DNA from: an uncultured Fulvivirga sp.
GTDB lineage: Bacteria; Bacteroidota; Bacteroidia; Cytophagales; Cyclobacteriaceae
Reading direction: 5' to 3'
Length of the DNA: 64,000 nucleotides
Assembly: GCA_947500555.1 (NCBI GenBank)
Contig: CANMSE010000003.1
Span: 558,001-622,000 of the forward strand
Under the pieces are notes generated by a model. It was given only the letters and a program-made list of their open reading frames with translations. It did not search any database and was not told the origin of the DNA. Within the stretch, counting starts at the first letter, position 1. Every line of letters begins with the position of its first letter. Shown piece by piece: positions 25,846 to 34,695 of this stretch. The translations under genes were made by a program, and so were the position numbers.

Positions 25846-25993
25846 TACATTCTGACTAAATTCGAGCATTTCGGTACATCTGATCCTCTAGAAAGTAAGA
25901 ACTTCCACTTTAAACTAGTATGACGTATTGCAGAACATAGAAGCGATAATTGAAGAGCATAAGGTGAATAAACTGTTAAAGCAATACGATTAG
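25832..25993 (+). pseudogene. Remnant of the 3' end of a second yihY-like gene
   Basis: This stretch encodes, in one frame, 'VNYILTKFEHFGTSDPLESK' and 'NFHFKLV', and after a two-base deletion (about 25918-25927) 'LQNIEAIIEEHKVNKLLKQY'. These match the last 50 residues of the YihY protein encoded at 20359-21690 ('VNYILTKFEHFGKSDPLESK...EIESIIEKNKVNKLLKLV'). By eye about three quarters of the bases agree. It is therefore a diverged second copy in the same orientation 4.3 kb away, kept only at its 3' end. The remaining 100 bp to 26093 show no feature. Confidence 0.8.
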
Positions 25994-26093
25994 GATCGGT
26001 AGTTTTTCTCAATAGATAAATCTCACCATAATTAAATGATTTGTTATCCAAAACTTTCAATCTTCTTTAAGCTTTATTGAAAAGCCTCCTTTG

Positions 26094-26975
26094 TTACCAC
26101 CTACTCATGACTTCCAGTTCATTTTCCGAATTTTTATCTCCTCTCGGATCAATAACCGCACTCTCATTTACTCGAACAGATATAGGAATACCTACTTCAT
26201 CTAAGCATAAATCAATATTGTTGTCATTGTCATTTAAATCTGCAAAAAGGAACGGATTTACCACTAGGGTGTCTAAACCACGAACCATAGTTACCTCAAA
26301 GTAATTAAGTTCGTTTTCTCCAAGTTCTTCTCCGTTTATCGCCCGTACTCCACCTGACCAAACTACTTTAACTATCATTTGCGTCTCGCCTCTAGGACAG
26401 TCACAACCAACGCCTCTTTCAACGTATGGATAATTTTCTGTAAATGTAAAATATTCAGCATAACTGAGGATGGGGCCTTCTTCCAAGGGAATTACTTCCG
26501 TATATTGGCCTTTGAATGATTTCCCTGTTCTACCCTTCAAATCACCCACAATTTTTACCGAAACAGGTGGGTTGTCAGGATAATTTCCATACTCACCAAT
26601 GAGCACAATGGTTCTAAGTTCAAAAGCCTCCTCAGCAGGAAATAATGTGGCCGCTTCTACTCCATAAACTGTCCCATCCTTAGACGTAATTTCAAAGTCC
26701 GAAGCATCTACTGTTGAAGGATCGACCTCTAAAGATAATACCATTGGCATACCATCTTTTCCTACCGCATCCTTATGGATAAATATCGCTTGTAGTGGAA
26801 GAGCATTATCTAACCCAAAGTAAGCAGTTAAAATTTTAGCCTCTCGCGTACTGGCTATTTCTGGAACGGATGACGACAATGAGATTTCGCGTTTATTAGG
26901 GATAATAATGGTCCCAAAAACTAATAAAAGGCCTACCACGAAAATCGTGTTCTCTGAATTAAGTAGTCTTTTCAT
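26094..26975 (-). CDS. Secreted protein of unknown function, paralogue of next gene
   Basis: 293 residues from the ATG at 26973-26975, which gives a hydrophobic N-terminal anchor or signal ('FVVGLLLVFGTIII'); an earlier ATG adds 8 residues. I do not recognise a named family. Residues about 60-160 ('GMPMVLSLEVDPSTVDASDF', 'RTIVLIGEYGN', 'VSVKIVGDLKG') are clearly related to the lipoprotein of the adjacent gene 27013-28365. A short 'GCDCPRGE' cysteine pair follows. Extracytoplasmic by its signal; likely cotranscribed with the two upstream genes. Confidence 0.75.
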   Translation of the reverse strand: MKRLLNSENTIFVVGLLLVFGTIIIPNKREISLSSSVPEIASTREAKILTAYFGLDNALPLQAIFIHKDAVGKDGMPMVLSLEVDPSTVDASDFEITSKDGTVYGVEAATLFPAEEAFELRTIVLIGEYGNYPDNPPVSVKIVGDLKGRTGKSFKGQYTEVIPLEEGPILSYAEYFTFTENYPYVERGVGCDCPRGETQMIVKVVWSGGVRAINGEELGENELNYFEVTMVRGLDTLVVNPFLFADLNDNDNNIDLCLDEVGIPISVRVNESAVIDPRGDKNSENELEVMSRW

Positions 26976-27012
26976 TTTTAAAAGAAATTGAAAACTCATA
27001 GATAATAACTAC

Positions 27013-28365
27013 TTATTGAGAGGAAACCCTCATTGGATTATCCAAGGCCATAATTATTGGTTCTAAATCAGGCGGCCCTGGCGAAGTATAACTAGCACCT
27101 GAGTATGGTGTTGGACCTGGGCCACCAGGATTATAAAAGGCGGAATAACCACCAACCAGACTCGGAATTTCTACATATGTAATATTTCGCATAGCCGCAT
27201 CGTCACCAACTAAAATGATATCAATGTAGTTGTCCCCATCTTCACTATAGCAGTCGTCATATGAAATACCGTTTACACCCTCCTTCACTCCGAGATCGGA
27301 AAGACCAATCACTTTTACTGAACCCTCTTTTACCACATAATCAATATTCTGCTGTGCTATCAGGACAGTTGAACCATCTGCTGCTTCGGCATGTAGTCGG
27401 AAAAATTTCTCATAATCGGTGGGTAGTACGCCTTGAACGCCATTTGGCGAAAATCCCCCGGAAGTCAGTACCCGCAATCGGCACGACACCTGCCGGTCTG
27501 CTTCTGCTTGTTCCAGTATATCACCATACAGTGCATACTCATCGTTACCTGGCTGTGCAATAGGAAGATTGATTGACGGGCCGTCAGCGACATTTGGATC
27601 ACAGTAGTTTAGCTTAGCACCTACTAAACGCGGACCGTTGTTTTCATCGTAAGGACTTGAGAAGGTATCCTTAAATAACCCCTGGGCATTAAACTCTTCT
27701 CCTTCTGGATCAATAAGAATCAATTCGCCTACAATTTCAACTTTGGATACATATCTGGATTCTGGATCAGCGCTGGGTTTTTTATTGCCAAATTCACCAA
27801 CCAGCACGATAGTATTCCGCTCATTGATTTCAACATTTGGAAAAACACCTACCGAAGATGGTATTACCTCATCGCCATTGCTCACCGTTATTTTAAAATC
27901 GCTTAAATCGATCGTACTCGTCTTACACGGCCAACTCAAGACCATGGGCAATGCATCAAGTCCGATAGCACCGTCTTTAAACTCATCATTGTAAGGATTT
28001 TGTACAATGAAGGCCAACTCCATATCAGATCGGGTATTTGTGAATGTTCTGGAATCATCGCTACAGCTAATGCTTGATGCCCAGGCACCACCAATACTTT
28101 CTACTAACTCTTCTGTAATTTCATCTACTTCAATACCGACTATATCACAAAATCCCATACCAGCCGAAAGTATTTCAGGTTGATCTGACCAATAATCTGC
28201 ATCAGCTAATAGTCCATCAAAAAAGGAATTACCAGGAAATCCGGGGCGACTAGTGGTTGCTTCATTTACTATATTTACTGTATTAGTTTCTTCATCATCT
28301 GAACAAGCTATGAATAAACTAAGCGTTGCTATTAGCATAATTAACTTAACTTGAGACCTCATCAT
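27013..28365 (-). CDS. Large lipoprotein of unknown function
   Basis: 450-residue predicted lipoprotein: signal peptide ending 'SLFIAC' with an acidic 'SDDEE' behind the Cys, which in Bacteroidota favours surface export. The region 'ALPMVLSWPCKTSTIDLSDF' and 'NTIVLVGEFGNKKPSADPES' aligns with the neighbouring paralogue. The C-terminus is rich in Gly, Pro and Tyr ('YNPGGPGPTPYSGASYTSPG'). No enzyme motif seen. Eight bp downstream of the pectinacetylesterase-like gene, so the three form one transcript; a joint surface function is inferred. Confidence 0.75.
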   Translation of the reverse strand: MMRSQVKLIMLIATLSLFIACSDDEETNTVNIVNEATTSRPGFPGNSFFDGLLADADYWSDQPEILSAGMGFCDIVGIEVDEITEELVESIGGAWASSISCSDDSRTFTNTRSDMELAFIVQNPYNDEFKDGAIGLDALPMVLSWPCKTSTIDLSDFKITVSNGDEVIPSSVGVFPNVEINERNTIVLVGEFGNKKPSADPESRYVSKVEIVGELILIDPEGEEFNAQGLFKDTFSSPYDENNGPRLVGAKLNYCDPNVADGPSINLPIAQPGNDEYALYGDILEQAEADRQVSCRLRVLTSGGFSPNGVQGVLPTDYEKFFRLHAEAADGSTVLIAQQNIDYVVKEGSVKVIGLSDLGVKEGVNGISYDDCYSEDGDNYIDIILVGDDAAMRNITYVEIPSLVGGYSAFYNPGGPGPTPYSGASYTSPGPPDLEPIIMALDNPMRVSSQ

Positions 28366-28373
28366 TGTTGTAA

Positions 28374-29486
28374 TTATTCAGTAATAGAGTCCCAGTTCTC
28401 ACTTTCATCCAACATATCAGCAACCCATTGCCTAACGTTAATTCCACCAATTTCCTCAGTAAATCGTCTCAGAAGATATGTATGATCATTACCATTGTCA
28501 ATCAAACTATTAAAACGTTCAGGGTGTGTGCGCTTTAGTTCTTCAGCAGCTTCAAGTAGTTGTCTTTCGAAAGCAGCACCACCACCTGCTGTTATAACAG
28601 CAAAGGTTGAGTCTTGCTTTGAACTTATATAAGCCAGCCGAACATTACTATCTTCTGTTAACTGATAATTATGATAGTCAGTAAGATTGCCATCAGCTCC
28701 TATGCAATCAGAACAGCTTGATGGAATAAAAGATCGAGCATTCCAGTATGTCAAAAGGCTTTCAAACCCTCCTGTGTCTAAAATACCTTGTCCTGAATCG
28801 TTAATTATGTCAATGCTAACATCAGGATATAGCTTCCTCACTAAGGGCAATGCGGCATGAACAGCAAAACCACCAGCACTATTACCTGCCAGCACTATTT
28901 TTCCCGGTGACGGATAGGCCTTAGCAATGACATCTAGCGATGCTGATAGGTTTTGAATTCCTTTAAAGAATCTATCATTAACACCATCTCCATCGCTGTC
29001 TACTTCGTTATCACCCATCATGGCAGATCCATCACAATAAGGTACATAACCTACATTATAACTAGCTGCAGGGTTCTGAAAATCAGTAGGACTTAGTATT
29101 CCAAAAGGTGTGAGTGGAATACCTTCTTCAAGAGCTTCACACGATATCGGGCTACAAAAGCCACCTCCTTGAAGAAAAATTAATAAATTATCGCTGTTAC
29201 CATTTCGCGTAAACATAGAGAATTCGTTGCCTGTAAAGCAGACCGGTCCATCTGTACTGCTAAAGGTATGCTCTGTAACCCCTGGAGCGATATCACTTGA
29301 TGATATAGGCGTAATTGTACCCAGGTATCTATCTACACCTTGCTCAAAAAGCTCTTGAAACGGAAGTTCATCAGACCCTGTTTCATCAACAGGAGTAACA
29401 CTATCATCATCATCGGAACAGGCAATAGAAATAAAAACCAGACACAAAAATAGGATTGACTTAATTTTAGACTGTATCATTTTCAT
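28374..29486 (-). CDS. Pectinacetylesterase-like lipoprotein
   Basis: 370-residue lipoprotein with signal peptide ending 'FISIAC' and the acidic 'SDDDD' surface-export signal. An alpha/beta-hydrolase follows: oxyanion motif 'IFLQGGGFC' near 110 and nucleophile 'GNSAGGFAVHAA' near 210, with a likely His in 'NGNDHTYLLRRF' near the C-terminus. These match the pectinacetylesterase/NOTUM family (PF03283), which removes acetyl or acyl groups from polysaccharides or proteins. The substrate here is unproven. First gene of a three-gene unit, 78 bp from the Crp-type gene on the same strand. Confidence 0.85.
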   Translation of the reverse strand: MKMIQSKIKSILFLCLVFISIACSDDDDSVTPVDETGSDELPFQELFEQGVDRYLGTITPISSSDIAPGVTEHTFSSTDGPVCFTGNEFSMFTRNGNSDNLLIFLQGGGFCSPISCEALEEGIPLTPFGILSPTDFQNPAASYNVGYVPYCDGSAMMGDNEVDSDGDGVNDRFFKGIQNLSASLDVIAKAYPSPGKIVLAGNSAGGFAVHAALPLVRKLYPDVSIDIINDSGQGILDTGGFESLLTYWNARSFIPSSCSDCIGADGNLTDYHNYQLTEDSNVRLAYISSKQDSTFAVITAGGGAAFERQLLEAAEELKRTHPERFNSLIDNGNDHTYLLRRFTEEIGGINVRQWVADMLDESENWDSITE

Positions 29487-29563
29487 TAAATTTTGTTTGA
29501 TACAAAACTAAATTGAACAACAGTCGGATGGAATTAACAAAAGATAAGAAAGCAGCAGGTCTG

Positions 29564-30106
29564 CTATTTCTTAGTAGAGATTCGATTTCTAATTCTACTT
29601 AAAGAAACGGGAGTTATCCCTAACACATTTGCAATGTATTTATCAGGTGCTCGATTTATGATATTAGGATAGTCTCTTACATATTTTTCATAGCGCTCTT
29701 CCGGAGATTGACATACAAAAGACTCCACTCTCTGAAATACCTGTTTTAAAGCCTTTCTGCCTATAAACCTCCTATTCATCTCCAGGAGATCCGAGTTCTT
29801 TGAGGTCAATTCCATTAATGCCTCGTAACTTATAATATAAGCTTTAGTCGGTTCGTAAGCTTCGTAAATAAACTTTGAAGGCTCATCAAATAATAACGCA
29901 TGTATATTCACAAGTGCATTATATTCAGGGTAAAGCTGAAAAGTAATATCTTCCAGTTTTTTATTGGTATAATAGCTTCGTACCAGTCCTTTCCTTATAA
30001 AAAAAACTTCTTTTTCAGTCGACCCTTGGTTAATCAAAAGTTCACCCTTGTCGAATTTCTTGATTCTAACACTTCTGAATAGTGACAATAAACTTCTTAT
30101 TTTCAT
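29564..30106 (-). CDS. Crp/Fnr-family transcriptional regulator
   Basis: 180-residue protein with an N-terminal cyclic-nucleotide-binding-like domain (about 15-115, 'FDKGELLINQGSTEKEVFFI') and a C-terminal helix-turn-helix ('APDKYIANVLGITPVSLSRI'). No cysteine cluster of FNR type and no strong cAMP-binding Arg/Ser pair, so the ligand is open. Such short regulators are very common in Bacteroidota. It precedes the three secreted-protein genes on the same strand and might control them; this is inference from position. Confidence 0.9.
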   Translation of the reverse strand: MKIRSLLSLFRSVRIKKFDKGELLINQGSTEKEVFFIRKGLVRSYYTNKKLEDITFQLYPEYNALVNIHALLFDEPSKFIYEAYEPTKAYIISYEALMELTSKNSDLLEMNRRFIGRKALKQVFQRVESFVCQSPEERYEKYVRDYPNIINRAPDKYIANVLGITPVSLSRIRNRISTKK

Positions 30107-30254
30107 ATCGGTATCAACAATTAACAGCGTTTTGTAAAATTACAGCTAAAAGTTCAGTGGGTGGAATACATAATCTCGTATATAATAGAAAAAGGTGCTT
30201 ATTTTCAATTAAAAAAGGTCAAGTTTATCTAAATACCATCACTTTGAGGCCAAC

Positions 30255-30284
30255 AAAAAACCCTGACGTTTCCGCCAGGGTTTT
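30255..30284 (-). terminator. Intrinsic terminator of the thrS-rplT unit
   Basis: The stem AAAACCCTG (30257-30265) / CAGGGTTTT (30276-30284) is followed on the minus strand by a T-run, right after rplT. It forms a classical rho-independent terminator for the leftward transcript. Confidence 0.85.
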
Positions 30285-30307
30285 AAATACAGATCGTAAG
30301 GTGAAAC

Positions 30308-30655
30308 TTACTTGTTAACTTTTTTTACTATCGCTTCAAAAGCTTCTGGGTGATTCATCGCTAAGTCAGCTAATACCTTTCTGTTCAAATCAATATTTGC
30401 TTTCTTTAAATTACCCATCAATTGAGAGTAAGACATTCCGTGCATTCTGGCACCTGCATTGATCCTTTGGATCCATAACTTTCTGAAATCTCTCTTTTTG
30501 GCTTTTCTATCTCGGTAAGCGTAAGTCCAACCTTTTTCGACAGCATTTTTTGCCACTGTCCATACATTACTTCTTCTTCCCCAATAACCTTTTGCGGCCT
30601 TAAGGATTTTTTTTCTTCTAGCTCTAGATGCTACGTGATTTACTGATCTTGGCAT
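30308..30655 (-). CDS. rplT: 50S ribosomal protein L20
   Basis: 115-residue L20, full length for the family, with the basic N-terminus '[20 protein letters not shown]' and the conserved '[20 protein letters not shown]'. It binds 23S rRNA early in large-subunit assembly. Last gene of the thrS-infC-rpmI-rplT order shared by many bacteria. In Escherichia coli L20 represses its own operon; no matching leader was identified here. Followed by a strong terminator. Confidence 0.98.
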   Translation of the reverse strand: MPRSVNHVASRARRKKILKAAKGYWGRRSNVWTVAKNAVEKGWTYAYRDRKAKKRDFRKLWIQRINAGARMHGMSYSQLMGNLKKANIDLNRKVLADLAMNHPEAFEAIVKKVNK

Positions 30656-30751
30656 TTCTTTGTTTGTTTTTGGTTAGTGGCGCCCCGACAAGTCGCGATC
30701 TTTTATTGTGCCTGCTAACCGGGTTAAAAATTTAAAACCTGAGAAGTTAAA

Positions 30752-30946
30752 TTAGATATTTAACATCTCTTTAACGTTGTTCTCATCACTTTTGTGAACC
30801 AACGTCATTCGTGTAAGATTTCTCTTTTGCTTTGTTTCTTTCTTCGTCAGGATGTGACTCTTAAACGCATGTTTACGCTTAATTTTGCCAGTACCCGTGA
30901 GCTTAAATCTCTTCTTGGCTCCTGATTTAGTTTTTACTTTTGGCAT
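30752..30946 (-). CDS. rpmI: 50S ribosomal protein L35
   Basis: 64-residue L35, normal length, starting '[20 protein letters not shown]' with the conserved basic '[16 protein letters not shown]'. Structural protein of the large ribosomal subunit. Lies 28 bp after infC and 96 bp before rplT in the conserved order. Confidence 0.98.
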   Translation of the reverse strand: MPKVKTKSGAKKRFKLTGTGKIKRKHAFKSHILTKKETKQKRNLTRMTLVHKSDENNVKEMLNI

Positions 30947-30974
30947 TTTTATATAATTAAATCGATCTGTATTC

Positions 30975-31535
30975 TTACTTTTTCTTTGATGGTTTTGGAG
31001 CTACGAACATAATCATTCGCTTTCCTTCCAATTTAGGAAGCTGCTCTACTTTACCATACTCCTCGAGTGCTTGAGCAAATTTTAACAATAAAATTTCTCC
31101 ACGCTCTTTAAACACAATAGTTCTTCCTACGAAGTGAACGTAAGCCTTTACTTTCGATCCCTCCTCAAGGAAACTGATCGCGTGCTTTAACTTAAAGTTA
31201 AAATCATGCTCTTCAGTATTAGGCCCAAAACGGATCTCTTTAATTACCGTCTTCTGAGCTTTAGCTTTTATTTCTTTCTGTTTTTTCTTTTGCTCGTATT
31301 TAAATTTCGAGTAATCGATAATTTTGCAAACAGGAGGATCAGCTTTTGGGGATATTTCAACCAAATCAAGGTTTTGATCTTTAGCTAGTTGTAATGCCTG
31401 GCTAATAGGATAAACATCCACTTTTACGTTCTCACCAACTACCCTTACATTTCGTGCAGTGATAAGTTCGTTAATTTTATAGGGCTCTTCTACTCTCCCT
31501 CGAAAGCCCCTTCTCTGAAATCTTTGTTTGCTAAT
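30975..31535 (-). CDS. infC: Translation initiation factor IF-3, ATT start codon
   Basis: 186 residues when read from an ATT codon at 31533-31535. The full N-terminal domain is recovered only this way: '[20 protein letters not shown]' precedes '[20 protein letters not shown]', and there is no ATG, GTG or TTG before an in-frame stop upstream. The next ordinary start (GTG at 31421) would remove 38 conserved residues. A strong Shine-Dalgarno (AAGGAGGT) lies 4 bp before the ATT. The C-terminal domain ('[20 protein letters not shown]') is intact. IF-3 checks start codons; an AUU start lets IF-3 repress its own synthesis in Escherichia coli, and the same is likely here. Confidence 0.93.
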   Translation of the reverse strand: MSKQRFQRRGFRGRVEEPYKINELITARNVRVVGENVKVDVYPISQALQLAKDQNLDLVEISPKADPPVCKIIDYSKFKYEQKKKQKEIKAKAQKTVIKEIRFGPNTEEHDFNFKLKHAISFLEEGSKVKAYVHFVGRTIVFKERGEILLLKFAQALEEYGKVEQLPKLEGKRMIMFVAPKPSKKK

Positions 31536-31539
31536 CGTT

Positions 31540-31547
31540 ACCTCCTT
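31540..31547 (-). promoter_or_regulatory. Strong Shine-Dalgarno of infC
   Basis: AAGGAGGT on the minus strand, 4 bp before the ATT start of infC. Most genes in this window have no such motif, as is normal in Bacteroidota, so it stands out and decides the start. Confidence 0.85.
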
Positions 31548-31634
31548 TATTTACCTTAAAAAAACAGTCTGCAAATATCAACATATATTTCTTATAATTC
31601 AAACAAGTAGTTATACCTTTTTATTTTATAAAAA

Positions 31635-31652
31635 ACAGCCCAATATGGGTGT
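31635..31652 (-). terminator. Weak stem plus T-run between thrS and infC
   Basis: On the minus strand ACACCC...GGGCTGT can form a short stem with one bulge, followed by TTTTTTAT. It overlaps the thrS stop. It could be a partial terminator or attenuator that lowers readthrough from thrS into infC; the stem is weak. Confidence 0.3.
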
Positions 31653-33577
31653 TAAACCTTTATTTCTTCATCGAAATGAGTTACAAATTCGTCAATGCTC
31701 ATCGATCCCATATCACCCTCACCATGTTTACGCACGGACACACGTCTTTCTTCTGCTTCTTTTTCCCCAACAATAAGCATGTAAGGTGTCTTACTTACTT
31801 CAGCATCACGAATTTTTCTGCCTATCTTTTCATCTCTATTGTCAAGAAAGCCTCGTATATCCCTTTCATTCAATAGTGCCTTTAGTTCATTGGCATAATC
31901 CTGATATTTTTCAGAAATTGGCAAAATGGCAATTTGCTCTGGCGCTAACCATAATGGAAAGTTACCGGCACAATGCTCAATCAAAACTGCCACAAATCGC
32001 TCCATAGAGCCAAATGGAGCTCTATGTATCATAACAGGCCTATGCTTTTGATTATCAGCTCCGGTATATTCCAATTCAAATCGTTCAGGCAAGGTATAAT
32101 CCACCTGAATAGTACCCAATTGCCAGCTGCGTCCTAAAGCATCTTTAACCATAAAGTCGAGCTTAGGACCATAAAAAGCCGCTTCACCCTCAACTGCTAC
32201 AGTGCTTAAGCCTCTTTCATCGGCAGCTTCCTGAATTTCTCGTTCAGCTTTATCCCACAACTCATCCTTACCAATGTACTTGGCTTTGTTTTCCGGATCA
32301 CGTAACGAAACCTGTGCCGTGTAGTTTTCAAAACCTAATGCTTTGAATGTGTAAAGCACTAAGTCAATGACCTTAATAAACTCTTCTTTTACCTGATCAG
32401 GACGGCAAAAAATATGTGCATCATCTTGTGTGAAGCCTCTAACTCTAGTAAGGCCATGAAGTTCTCCACTTTGCTCATACCGATATACCGTACCGAATTC
32501 AGCTAACCTTACAGGAAGCTCTTTGTAAGAACGAGGTTTGGAGTTATATATCTCACAATGGTGAGGGCAGTTCATCGGTTTCAACAAAAACTCTTCGTCT
32601 TCGTTAGGCGTTTTTATAGGCTGAAATGAATCCTCACCATACTTTTCATAGTGACCAGAAGTAACATAGAGTTGCTTCCCTCCTATGTGTGGAGTAACTA
32701 CAGGGTCATAGCCAGCCTTAATTTGAGCTTTACGCATAAAGTTCTCTAAGCGCTCCCTGAGAACGGCTCCCTTAGGTAGCCATAAAGGAAGACCTAAGCC
32801 AACTTTTTCTGAAAATGTAAAAAGCTCAAGCTCCTTACCTAGTTTACGATGATCTCGTTTCTTTGCCTCCTCTAATCTTTCAAGATATTCGGTTAACTCT
32901 TTTTGCTTAGGAAAGGTGACGCCATATATCCTGGTTAGCTGCTTCCTCTTCTCATCTCCTCTCCAATAGGCGCCAGCGACACTCATCAACTTAATAGCCT
33001 TTATAAAGCCAGTGTGTGGAATATGAGGACCACGGCAGAGATCAGTAAAGTTTCCTTGCTTATAAAAAGTGATACTACCGTCCTCTAAATCATTGATTAG
33101 TTCGAGTTTGTATTCATCACCTTTGCTTTCAAAATAAGATAATGCTTCGACTTTCGACACTTCACTGCGAGCAAATTCATTTTTATTTCTTGCCAGCTCG
33201 GTCATCTTTTTCTCCACAGCAGACAAGTCCTCTTCTCCAAATTCTCTTTCTCCAAGATCTACATCATAATAGAAACCATTGTCAATAGGTGGGCCTATTC
33301 CGAACTTCACATCAGGGTAAAGATCTTCCAATGCCTCCGCCAACAAGTGGGCAGACGAGTGCCAAAAAGTTGATTTACCTTCCAGGTCATTCCATGTTAG
33401 TAATTGAACAGTTGAATCACTTTCTATAGGCCGCGTGGCATCCCATACTTCACCATTAACTTTTGCTGCCAAAACGTTACGGGCCAAGCCCTCACTTATA
33501 CTCAAGGCTACATCTAATCCGGTTACTCCCGGTTCAAATTCTTTCACCGACCCATCGGGTAAGGTAATATTAATCAT
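31652..33577 (-). CDS. thrS: Threonyl-tRNA synthetase
   Basis: 641-residue class II synthetase, normal length. Domains in order: TGS (1-60), editing domain with '[11 protein letters not shown]' near 73-83 and the second His/Cys set around '[15 protein letters not shown]', catalytic core with motif 2 '[14 protein letters not shown]' and motif 3 '[15 protein letters not shown]', and an anticodon-binding domain. It charges tRNA-Thr and edits mischarged serine. Eleven bp after the TPR lipoprotein gene, so probably part of a longer transcript that includes infC, rpmI and rplT. No T-box leader is seen. Confidence 0.98.
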   Translation of the reverse strand: MINITLPDGSVKEFEPGVTGLDVALSISEGLARNVLAAKVNGEVWDATRPIESDSTVQLLTWNDLEGKSTFWHSSAHLLAEALEDLYPDVKFGIGPPIDNGFYYDVDLGEREFGEEDLSAVEKKMTELARNKNEFARSEVSKVEALSYFESKGDEYKLELINDLEDGSITFYKQGNFTDLCRGPHIPHTGFIKAIKLMSVAGAYWRGDEKRKQLTRIYGVTFPKQKELTEYLERLEEAKKRDHRKLGKELELFTFSEKVGLGLPLWLPKGAVLRERLENFMRKAQIKAGYDPVVTPHIGGKQLYVTSGHYEKYGEDSFQPIKTPNEDEEFLLKPMNCPHHCEIYNSKPRSYKELPVRLAEFGTVYRYEQSGELHGLTRVRGFTQDDAHIFCRPDQVKEEFIKVIDLVLYTFKALGFENYTAQVSLRDPENKAKYIGKDELWDKAEREIQEAADERGLSTVAVEGEAAFYGPKLDFMVKDALGRSWQLGTIQVDYTLPERFELEYTGADNQKHRPVMIHRAPFGSMERFVAVLIEHCAGNFPLWLAPEQIAILPISEKYQDYANELKALLNERDIRGFLDNRDEKIGRKIRDAEVSKTPYMLIVGEKEAEERRVSVRKHGEGDMGSMSIDEFVTHFDEEIKV

Positions 33578-33588
33578 TCAACTATAAT

Positions 33589-34695
33589 TTATTGGTTTAC
33601 TTCTTTGCGTTCCACTGTTGGAGGTGCAGTATTATTTCTTAAGCTGTCAAAGCTTTGTTCTTGCTGTTTTAAACGCCACAAATATGCAACTTTTCTATTC
33701 AATTTATCCAGCTCCTCTTTGACCACTAAATCTGTAGAATCCTGAATTATCAATTTTTCATATACTTGCTTTGCTTCATCATATTTTCTTTTTTTATCTA
33801 GTGATCTAGCTGTTAATAATGAAGCATTTCTATACAGACTATCATTAAGTAGCACCCTGTTTGTCAATAGCAAAGCAGAGTCATAGTCACTTCTTTCAAA
33901 ATACAATTGCCCTATTTCAGTGAGTATATCATTTTCCTGACTCAAAAGTGCTCCAGTCATTTTATAAAAGCTTAAAGAACTATCATATGAGTTACGATTT
34001 TTCAATAATCGAGCTTTCAGTAATAACATATCAGAATTACTGCCATCTGCTTGTAAGTATTCATCAATAATATTTTCTGCTCTTTCAAAGTCCTTGAACT
34101 TATATATTTCATAAAGTGACCGGTAAGGTCTCGAAAGACTTGGATCTTCCTTAATAGCCTGACGATAACTTGCTACTGCTTCCGTACTATCTTTCAATTC
34201 AAGAAATATATCAGCCTTTAGGCAGAGATTTTCGGCACTCCTATTAAGTGTCATTAAACGATCAATCGATTGCTTTGCATTTTCCACCTCATTAATAGCC
34301 AAATAATTGACTGCCAATATTCGATAAAGCTCATAGTTTTTTAGTCCCCTTTGTTCAGCTTGTAATGCCGAGTTGATGCTTTCAATGTGATTATTCTGTG
34401 CATCATAAATTTTACTTTGAAATTGATATAAATCAGGACTTGTGGGTTCCAATTCAAGAGCTTTTTGAATATCAATAAGAGCTTTGGAATAATCATCCAT
34501 TTTAAAATACACTTGAGATCGTTTAGAATAGATTTGTGCATTACTCTGCTCTTTCTCAATGAGTTCAGAAAGAAAAGATATCATTTCGGTTTCTTCCTCT
34601 ATACTAGTTGCACTTACTATCTCATGTCGAGAGTACCGTTGGCACGAAACCGATAAAAGTATTATTATGATTAAAAATCGATGAATAACAATCAT
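33589..34695 (-). CDS. TPR lipoprotein
   Basis: 368-residue lipoprotein: signal peptide with 'LLSVSC' lipobox, then about eight tetratricopeptide repeats (for example 'DYSKALIDIQKALELEPTSP', 'DYDSALLLTNRVLLNDSLY'). TPRs build a protein-binding superhelix; the partner is unknown. Its start overlaps the DUF5686 gene by 4 bp and its end is 11 bp from thrS, which ties an envelope pair to the translation genes. Confidence 0.88.
   Translation of the reverse strand: MIVIHRFLIIIILLSVSCQRYSRHEIVSATSIEEETEMISFLSELIEKEQSNAQIYSKRSQVYFKMDDYSKALIDIQKALELEPTSPDLYQFQSKIYDAQNNHIESINSALQAEQRGLKNYELYRILAVNYLAINEVENAKQSIDRLMTLNRSAENLCLKADIFLELKDSTEAVASYRQAIKEDPSLSRPYRSLYEIYKFKDFERAENIIDEYLQADGSNSDMLLLKARLLKNRNSYDSSLSFYKMTGALLSQENDILTEIGQLYFERSDYDSALLLTNRVLLNDSLYRNASLLTARSLDKKRKYDEAKQVYEKLIIQDSTDLVVKEELDKLNRKVAYLWRLKQQEQSFDSLRNNTAPPTVERKEVNQ

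Noticed and set aside
31421..31421. GTG start for infC
   Set aside because: It would delete 38 residues of the conserved N-terminal domain and ignores the Shine-Dalgarno before the ATT.
33578..33588. T-box leader upstream of thrS
   Set aside because: Only 11 bp separate thrS from the upstream gene; there is no room for a T-box.
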